Part shown: positions 1-5,062 of the stretch, in pieces
How the letters are laid out: every line of letters begins with the position of its first letter
Position numbering within the stretch: the first letter of the stretch is position 1
Assembly (NCBI GenBank): GCA_022564535.1
Contig: JADFLD010000198.1
Span: forward strand, 1 to 5,062
Reading direction: 5' to 3'
Length of the DNA: 5,062 bases
From: Gemmatimonadota bacterium
Lineage (GTDB): Bacteria; Gemmatimonadota; Gemmatimonadetes; Longimicrobiales; UBA6960
Notes under the pieces: generated by a model
Databases searched by the model: none
The model's input: the letters and a program-made list of their open reading frames with translations, nothing else
Told to the model about the DNA's origin: nothing
Position numbers and translations under genes: made by a program

Positions 1-3000
1 ATTGAGCGAGACCACCACTGCGCAGATTCTGGGCGACGACGCGAACTCTAGAATCTACTTCGAGGAAGATCCGTTCGAGCGTGACAACGCGGGTCGGTTC
101 CGGCTGACGTTCGCGTACCGAATCCGAAGCGAAGGGGTCATTTCATCGTTCTCACTGGGCGCATTCGGTATCCGGGACGGGAGCGAACGGATCATGCTGG
201 GAGACCGAGTGCTCACCCCCGGCGTCGATTACGAAATCGACTACGACGTAGGCCAGGTACGACTCCTCGATCCCGATGTTCTTTTCGCGGCGGCACCGGG
301 CGCGTCGATCCGCGCCACCTGGGAGCAGAGGTCGCTCTTTCAAGTGACACCGACTCAGGTATTCGGAGTCCGGACCCATGCGGACCTCGGATCGAAGGGA
401 GGCATCGATTTCTTGGGCCTCTATCAGTCGGAGCGTTCGGTGGTCACGCGGCCGATTCTCGGAACCGAGCCGGGCGCTGCGCTCCTCGGTGGCCTGAGCG
501 GAAGCTACGATACGTCGGTGTCGTGGATGGATCGGGTTCTCGAGGGCATGCCGGGTCTGAACTTCGAGGGCTCGTCCACGTTCTCCATCGACGCAGAAGT
601 CGCTTTGTCGATTCCGAATCCGAACACGCTCGGCCAGGGATTCGTCGACGACTTCGATGGGGCGGCCCAACTGCCGATATCGCTACGGTCGCCGAACTGG
701 ATCCTCGGGAGCGCCCCATCCTTCCGGGACGGAGCCGACGCCGTATTGCCTGGCGTCGTGGACGAGACGACGGCTGCCCCCCTCGTGTGGCAGCACACTT
801 GGGTCATCCAGTCGACGACCGGTGACAGCCTCGGGGTTCACGAAGGACTCTTCCCCAGCGTCGACATCGACCACCAGATCCGGGTCGCGGGATCCGAGAT
901 TCGTGAGCCGGGCCTTCTCCTTTCTCTTGGACGAAACCCGGGGAGCGCGCGTGGCTGGCGGTCCACGATGACGTCGCTGTCCACCAATGGTCTCGACCTC
1001 ACCAAGACGGAGTTTCTCGAGTTTTACGCTTCGGCCGACGCATCGCTTTCCCTCGTCATCGATCTTGGCACCCTGAGCGAGGATGCCTTCTTCATGGACC
1101 CGCTAGGGAACACGACCGGTCTGCGACCCGACGGTCGTAAATGGGGCCTGGGTCTGCTCGATCAGGAGGCGGATCCCCGTCTCGGAGAAATTTGGAGCGA
1201 TGTCACGGATGCCCTCGGTGCATGGGGTGAGGATTGCGTGGCAGAACGTGGCCGTATCTATCGGATCGGTGATTCGCGGGCGATTTGCACTCGAGGCAAC
1301 GGACGTTCCGACACCGAGGATCTGGATGCGGACGGGAACTTGGATACGTCCGAGCGTCACCTACGCTACGTCGTGACCCTCGATGGAGCGTCTCCCTTCC
1401 TGGAGCGGTCCACCGCGGAGACGGGAACGGACTTCCAGCTCTACCGTGTCCCGATCCGTGGGGCCGCAGCGATCGAGGTGGGCGGCACCATCGGCGAGGC
1501 CGATCTGCGTGCGGTGCGCCATCTCAGACTCATCGTAACGGGGTCGCCCGGCCAGGTACAGATCGCGCGAATGCGCCTCGTGGGGTCCCGGTGGATCAAG
1601 CGGTCGGGGGAGGGTGTGCTCGACGGGATCGTCGGTGATACGCTCTCCGGGATGGGACGCGTCGAGGTGTCATCGATCTCGCGGGTGACCGACGGTGAGG
1701 ACTATGTCTCTCCCCCCGGTGTGCTCGAGGAGTTGGTGGATCCGACACAAGCGTTCACGGGGCAGGGCATCGAGTTCAACGAGAGATCCCTCGGGATCGT
1801 CTTCGAGGACATCCCCGTCGGAGCCCGGGCCGAGGTGTATCATCGCTTCCCGCAGAGGCCTCGGAATTTCCTCTCGTACCGTGAAGCACGGCTCTGGGTC
1901 GTCGCACGGGACGGAGACTTCGGTCCGACACGGCCGATCCGGTTCTTCTTCAAGGTCGGCAGCGACTCGGAGAACTTCTATCTCTACAGGACGCAGCTCA
2001 GCCCACCGACCCGCGCGGGGCTCACCCCGGCCGATTGGCTCCCCGAGGTGGTCATCGACTTCGGGACGTGGCTCGACTTACGGCGGCAAGCGGAGGAGGA
2101 GCTCTCGCTCGCGCCTCGTGCTCCGGGGGACCCACCAGTCATGATATGGTCCGCGGATTCGACATATGCCGTCGTGCTCGCCGACCGTGGCCGGGCGCCG
2201 AATCTCGCGGCGGTGCGCGAGATCTCGATGGGCGTATGGAACGAGGGCGCCGCCCCGATCACCGGTGAAATCTGGGTGGACGAACTGCGACTCGGCAGGC
2301 CGGTGCGCGACCCCGGCGTCGCAGCTTCCTTCAACATGATGTTCGACGGGGCGGGGGTGTTCACCACGCGGCTCAACCTCACGAACCGCGGTGCTTTCTT
2401 CCGGCAGCTTCGCGATCAGCCGAGTTATCAAGATGATCGGACCCTCAACCTGTACTCCACCTTGGCCATCGATCGTTGGCTGCCGAGTGGGTGGGGGATC
2501 GACCTCCCGGTCTTCTTCGAGTTGGCGAGGTCGAGCCAGGAGCCGATTCTGTTGGCGAACTCCGACGTGCGCGCGCACGAGATCACCGGTCTCAGGGCCA
2601 CGGAGGCGCGCCAGACCCGCGTCGGCTTCTCCTTTCGAAAGCGGACGCGGACAGCGAACCCAATCCTGAGCTTCCTCGTGGATGGGCTGGACGCGCGCGC
2701 GTCGTACAGTTCCTCGAAGGGGTCGACGGTCACGACCGAACACGACTCCGGCACCCTCGACGCGGCGGCCGGATGGGCCCGCGACCCGGAATCCGTCGAG
2801 GTCAGCCTGATTCCCGGCTTTGCCAGAGGCGTGGTCCGCACACTCCTGCCTGGCTTCTTGGAGGACAAGGTTGCCGACGCCCGCTTGCGACTAACCCCTG
2901 AGCGGGTCTCGCTCGGTACGTCCTACTTTCAGCAGGACAGCAGAGTCTTCCGCTTCGAGAGGATCGTCTACAATCCCGACGACGATCAGGCGATAGCGAC

Positions 3001-4363
3001 GCTCGCGCCGCGGAAATTCGTTCAGATCGCGGCGGATGTCCGGTTGCGGCCATTGCCCCCTCTCACGGCTGATCTGAGTCTGCTTTCGGTCCGTGATCTG
3101 CTTTCTGCGGAGCGGGCCACGACCGACCCGGACGTCCAGCGGCTCGTCGACGCGGAGAGGGCTCGGTGGGTGGGGCTCGACCTCGGTTGGGAGACCCTGC
3201 GCACCCTGCGCACCGATCTGGGATTTCGCCCGACGTTCTTCTCCTGGCTGCGAAACGACTTCGATTGGCGGACGGTCTATCAGTCGGAACGGAACACCAA
3301 CTTCGTAGAGCGTACGCCGGCGGGTGCCGATACTACGCTGGCGCTCACGCGCAACGCGAGAGGGCAGCGTGATTGGGGCGCGACCGTGGCAATCAGTCCA
3401 GCGGCTCTCGCCACGACATGGTTCGGTGAGGCGTCCGATGGAGAAGACCCCGACGTCGCTCAGCTGAGAGCCATCGTGAGCGCGTTGCGGCCGCTCAGCG
3501 TCACTTATAGGGACGGGATCACTTCGCGCTTCAACCGCGATCCCGTCGATCCTCGCTTCGACTATCAACTCGGGTTCGGTGGCAGTGATGCGTATCGTTT
3601 CATCGATGCGGACACCGCGGCGACGCTCACGAACCGTGCGAGCTGGCGAATGGGATCCGGAGTCACGTTGCCTGGCGGCGCGGGAGTGCAGGTCGCGTAC
3701 CTGCGGTCCGAAGCGGTGACGTTGGATACACGAAGTGACAGGAGCACGGTGCAACGGAGTTGGCCAGACGTACAGGCGACGCTACCGACTCTGCATCCGC
3801 CGCGCTTCATGGGTATCCAAGCGATCAACCTCTCGTCCGGCATCGTTCGGACGGAGCGCGCGATCGAGTTCGGAGGACGCGCGAGCCAACGGCGATTCGA
3901 CGAGGACGTTCAGATTCCCGTGAGCGTGTCGATCAATTGGTTGAGGACACTCGTGACGACGTACCGCGGAGCTTTCCGGAGGGGGCGCGGCCATGATCCC
4001 ACCGGTGATACGGAGCGAGAGCAGTCGACCCACCGCTTCTCGTTGCGGAGCCAGCTTCTTCCGGCGGGAGTCCTCGCGCGCCGACTGGATCGGCCGATTC
4101 AGCTTTCGCTCCTCGTGGCGTACGCGACGGAGCGGAATTGCCGGACCACGGTCGCGGGGGACGCCTGTGTCGCGTTTCTAGACCAGGTGACGCGGACGGC
4201 GAGTATGTCGCTCGACACCAGCGTGGGCGGGTTCGAGTTCGGTCTTCAAGTGAGCTATGACGATCGACAATCGTTTGTGGGCCAACAGACGGGCTCGACT
4301 CAGTTCCAGATCGGCATTTTCGGCCAACTGGACTTCGCGGCCGGGGTTCTGCCGCTTCGCTAG
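1..4363 (+). CDS. sprA: SprA-family type IX secretion outer-membrane translocon (5' partial)
   Basis: SprA (also called Sov) is the very large single-chain outer-membrane beta-barrel that forms the protein-conducting channel of the type IX secretion system. The reading frame is open at the window's left edge and ends at TAG 4361-4363. The TTG at position 2 is just the first codon in view, and no signal peptide is visible. Full-length relatives usually exceed 2,000 residues, so several hundred N-terminal residues are probably missing. Numbering from position 2, family-like landmarks appear in the expected order: a 'seRIMLGDRVLTPGVDYEIDY' repeat-type segment (about 62-81), FVDDFDGAAQ (214-223; Bacteroidota members have a YIDDFEGSQ-type sequence), SDTEDLDADGNLD (436-448), a 'QIARMRLVGSRW' segment (520-531), a 'KVGSDSENFYLY' segment (651-662) and GEIWVDELRLG (755-765). 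From about 770 to the end, alternating polar and hydrophobic strands with aromatic residues indicate barrel. The chain ends in a strand-like FQIGIFGQLDF (1435-1445) before LPLR. There are only four cysteines, at 412, 429, 1380 and 1389. Family matches are from memory of the family, not from a search. The assignment is strong, but secretion activity in this organism is inferred. Confidence 0.9.
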   Translation, partial: LSETTTAQILGDDANSRIYFEEDPFERDNAGRFRLTFAYRIRSEGVISSFSLGAFGIRDGSERIMLGDRVLTPGVDYEIDYDVGQVRLLDPDVLFAAAPGASIRATWEQRSLFQVTPTQVFGVRTHADLGSKGGIDFLGLYQSERSVVTRPILGTEPGAALLGGLSGSYDTSVSWMDRVLEGMPGLNFEGSSTFSIDAEVALSIPNPNTLGQGFVDDFDGAAQLPISLRSPNWILGSAPSFRDGADAVLPGVVDETTAAPLVWQHTWVIQSTTGDSLGVHEGLFPSVDIDHQIRVAGSEIREPGLLLSLGRNPGSARGWRSTMTSLSTNGLDLTKTEFLEFYASADASLSLVIDLGTLSEDAFFMDPLGNTTGLRPDGRKWGLGLLDQEADPRLGEIWSDVTDALGAWGEDCVAERGRIYRIGDSRAICTRGNGRSDTEDLDADGNLDTSERHLRYVVTLDGASPFLERSTAETGTDFQLYRVPIRGAAAIEVGGTIGEADLRAVRHLRLIVTGSPGQVQIARMRLVGSRWIKRSGEGVLDGIVGDTLSGMGRVEVSSISRVTDGEDYVSPPGVLEELVDPTQAFTGQGIEFNERSLGIVFEDIPVGARAEVYHRFPQRPRNFLSYREARLWVVARDGDFGPTRPIRFFFKVGSDSENFYLYRTQLSPPTRAGLTPADWLPEVVIDFGTWLDLRRQAEEELSLAPRAPGDPPVMIWSADSTYAVVLADRGRAPNLAAVREISMGVWNEGAAPITGEIWVDELRLGRPVRDPGVAASFNMMFDGAGVFTTRLNLTNRGAFFRQLRDQPSYQDDRTLNLYSTLAIDRWLPSGWGIDLPVFFELARSSQEPILLANSDVRAHEITGLRATEARQTRVGFSFRKRTRTANPILSFLVDGLDARASYSSSKGSTVTTEHDSGTLDAAAGWARDPESVEVSLIPGFARGVVRTLLPGFLEDKVADARLRLTPERVSLGTSYFQQDSRVFRFERIVYNPDDDQAIATLAPRKFVQIAADVRLRPLPPLTADLSLLSVRDLLSAERATTDPDVQRLVDAERARWVGLDLGWETLRTLRTDLGFRPTFFSWLRNDFDWRTVYQSERNTNFVERTPAGADTTLALTRNARGQRDWGATVAISPAALATTWFGEASDGEDPDVAQLRAIVSALRPLSVTYRDGITSRFNRDPVDPRFDYQLGFGGSDAYRFIDADTAATLTNRASWRMGSGVTLPGGAGVQVAYLRSEAVTLDTRSDRSTVQRSWPDVQATLPTLHPPRFMGIQAINLSSGIVRTERAIEFGGRASQRRFDEDVQIPVSVSINWLRTLVTTYRGAFRRGRGHDPTGDTEREQSTHRFSLRSQLLPAGVLARRLDRPIQLSLLVAYATERNCRTTVAGDACVAFLDQVTRTASMSLDTSVGGFEFGLQVSYDDRQSFVGQQTGSTQFQIGIFGQLDFAAGVLPLR
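1319..1354 (+). other. EF-hand-type calcium-binding loop encoded within sprA
   Basis: Residues 440-451 read DLDADGNLDTSE. This matches the 12-residue EF-hand loop pattern: Asp at loop positions 1, 3, 5 and 9, Gly at 6, Leu at 8 and Glu at 12. It sits in the 'DTED' stretch that is recognisable in Bacteroidota SprA, where I recall a looser form with Asn replacing some Asp residues. Calcium binding is inferred from the pattern. The loop lies between Cys429 and a strand-like segment (LRYVVTL, 454-460), in the part of the protein before the last barrel strands. Helices that would make a full EF-hand are not obvious, so an isolated loop as in dockerin or thrombospondin type 3 repeats is more likely. 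Confidence 0.6.
2690..2703. repeat. 14-bp perfect palindrome of alternating CG
   Basis: The bases gacgcgcgcgcgtc equal their own reverse complement. They lie inside the sprA reading frame, around the codons for DGLDARASY. The likeliest cause is codon usage (Asp-Ala-Arg-Ala in GC-rich codons) rather than a binding site. No second copy was noticed in the window. Confidence 0.7.
3194..3214 (+). repeat. 9-bp in-frame tandem repeat in sprA
   Basis: The unit accctgcgc occurs twice in a row and is followed by a partial third copy (acc). It encodes Thr-Leu-Arg-Thr-Leu-Arg-Thr at residues 1065-1071 of the SprA-like protein. Because the unit is a multiple of three, gain or loss of a copy would lengthen or shorten one barrel segment without breaking the frame. 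Two copies is a minimal repeat and may be chance. Confidence 0.6.
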
Positions 4364-4373
4364 CAGGAACCCA

Positions 4374-4403
4374 TCGCGGCATGGCGGGGCCCGCAGGCTG
4401 CGA
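4374..4403 (+). other. Possible stem-loop in the sprA to comEA-like gap
   Basis: The bases tcgcggc (4374-4380) can pair with gctgcga (4397-4403) through seven pairs, one of them G-U. Inside the loop, gcgg (4384-4387) can pair with ccgc (4391-4394). No run of T follows, so it does not look like an intrinsic terminator. It falls in the 52-base gap after the sprA stop. It could be an mRNA-processing or stability hairpin, or simply the result of high G+C. Confidence 0.25.
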
Positions 4404-4415
4404 CGATCGTAGGTC

Positions 4416-5062
4416 ATGCATGACAACGAGACTCGGTCGCTCCGCCGCGCAGCACTGATTCTTCTCGCCGTTAGCGCGGTGCGGTGGGGGTGGTCCAGGC
4501 AGCCGCAGGAGGAGGTCGCGGGTAGCGACAACGTTCTGGAGAGCCTCTCTGAGGCGACGCTCGAGGCCGCGGACGAGGGCGAGCGTCGCGGTCGCCCCCT
4601 GTCGGCCGACGAGCGAATCGACCCGAATCGGGCGAGCGAAGTGGAGTTGGACCGGCTTCCGGGCGTGGGGCCCGTCGTCGCCGCAGCGATCGTGGCGGCC
4701 AGGGACAGCGGACTCGTGTTCCACCGTCCCGAAGACCTAGCCGACGTGCGTGGAATCGGGCCGACGCTGGTTCGAAAATTCGCCTCATCGCTCGATCTCA
4801 CTTCCCCGCCACCGCCGCGCACGGGCCGACGTCGGGCGCGCTCCGGCCGGGTCCTGCGCGTCGATTTGAATCGCGCTGACATCGAGGCCCTGCAACGCCT
4901 GCCTGGCGTCGGTCCGGTCCTCGCTCGACGCATCGTGTCGCTTCGGCGAGAACAGCCGTTTCACACGGTCGACGACCTCGTCCGCGTTCAACTGACCGAG
5001 CGGCAGGGCTGGCAGCCCGACGACCTTAACTACGGCGGCTGGGATGTGGTTCGCGCCGAGCA
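4416..5062 (+). CDS. ComEA-like helix-hairpin-helix DNA-binding protein (3' partial)
   Basis: This frame starts at ATG 4416 and stays open to the window end (215 codons plus two bases). An in-frame TAG at 4410-4412 rules out an earlier start, and the next GTG (4479) would lose the hydrophobic segment. There is only a weak AGG just before the ATG, too close for a good ribosome-binding site. Residues 7-11 include three Arg, followed by a short hydrophobic stretch AALILLAVSAV (12-22): a weak membrane anchor or signal peptide. Residues 29-67 are acidic and polar. HhH copy 1 spans about 68-129 with both hairpins (LPGVGP at 81-86, VRGIGP at 111-116). A Pro/Arg-rich linker (130-146, six Arg) leads to HhH copy 2, starting VDLNRADIEALQRLPGVGP (149-167). 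ComEA proteins bind double-stranded DNA during natural transformation, and HhH motifs contact the DNA backbone without sequence specificity. It follows sprA by 52 bases on the same strand, so co-transcription is plausible. A competence role is inferred; it could be another HhH protein. Confidence 0.85.
   Translation, partial: MHDNETRSLRRAALILLAVSAVRWGWSRQPQEEVAGSDNVLESLSEATLEAADEGERRGRPLSADERIDPNRASEVELDRLPGVGPVVAAAIVAARDSGLVFHRPEDLADVRGIGPTLVRKFASSLDLTSPPPPRTGRRRARSGRVLRVDLNRADIEALQRLPGVGPVLARRIVSLRREQPFHTVDDLVRVQLTERQGWQPDDLNYGGWDVVRAE

Noticed and set aside
2..4. TTG at position 2 as the true start of the sprA-like gene
   Set aside because: It is the first codon in the window, has no upstream sequence to judge a ribosome site, is not followed by a signal peptide, and would give a protein far shorter than the family.
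422..436. YQSER peptide and about 13 matching bases shared with the stretch near 3278
   Set aside because: The match is short and the flanks differ. In a long barrel protein with strand-like repeats this is expected by chance or convergence.
2891..3754. Long minus-strand open frame of 287 codons
   Set aside because: It lies wholly antisense to the well-supported sprA barrel region, has no recognisable domain, and its very Arg-rich composition is typical of shadow frames in GC-rich DNA.
4374..4403. Intrinsic terminator after sprA
   Set aside because: A modest stem can be drawn, but no T-run follows it and the downstream gene starts only 13 bases later.
3933..4724. Minus-strand open frame of 263 codons spanning the end of sprA and the start of the HhH gene
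   Set aside because: It overlaps two genes supported by family motifs on the other strand, and its Arg/Pro/Ser-rich composition shows no domain.

Overview
The window is a high-GC bacterial segment, roughly 60-65% G+C by eye. It carries two same-strand genes, and both run off the edges. It looks like the inside of one transcription unit or a short metagenomic contig. The first gene belongs to the SprA family of type IX secretion system (T9SS) translocons, which is known from Bacteroidota and related phyla. The high G+C, the SprA homologue and a ComEA-like protein with two helix-hairpin-helix (HhH) copies together suggest Gemmatimonadota or a relative in the wider Fibrobacterota-Chlorobiota-Bacteroidota (FCB) group. 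The phylum is an inference, because no rRNA or other marker gene is present.

Layout: positions 1-4363 hold the C-terminal 1,453 or so codons of a sprA-like gene. Its N-terminus lies upstream of the window. Positions 4364-4415 are a 52-base gap with a possible small stem-loop and no clear terminator or promoter. Positions 4416-5062 hold the first 215 codons of a ComEA-like HhH protein, still open at the window end.

The SprA homologue would form the giant outer-membrane beta-barrel through which T9SS substrates reach the cell surface. The second product has an N-terminal hydrophobic segment followed by HhH DNA-binding modules, as expected of a ComEA-type periplasmic DNA receptor or a related HhH protein. 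The two need not share a pathway; close spacing suggests co-transcription only. The most notable details are a textbook EF-hand-type calcium loop at the SprA 'DTED' motif, four SprA cysteines arranged as two close pairs, and a second HhH copy that diverges from the family pattern just before the window ends. No wholly new system is visible: this looks like a T9SS core gene and a DNA-binding protein in an unusual lineage.
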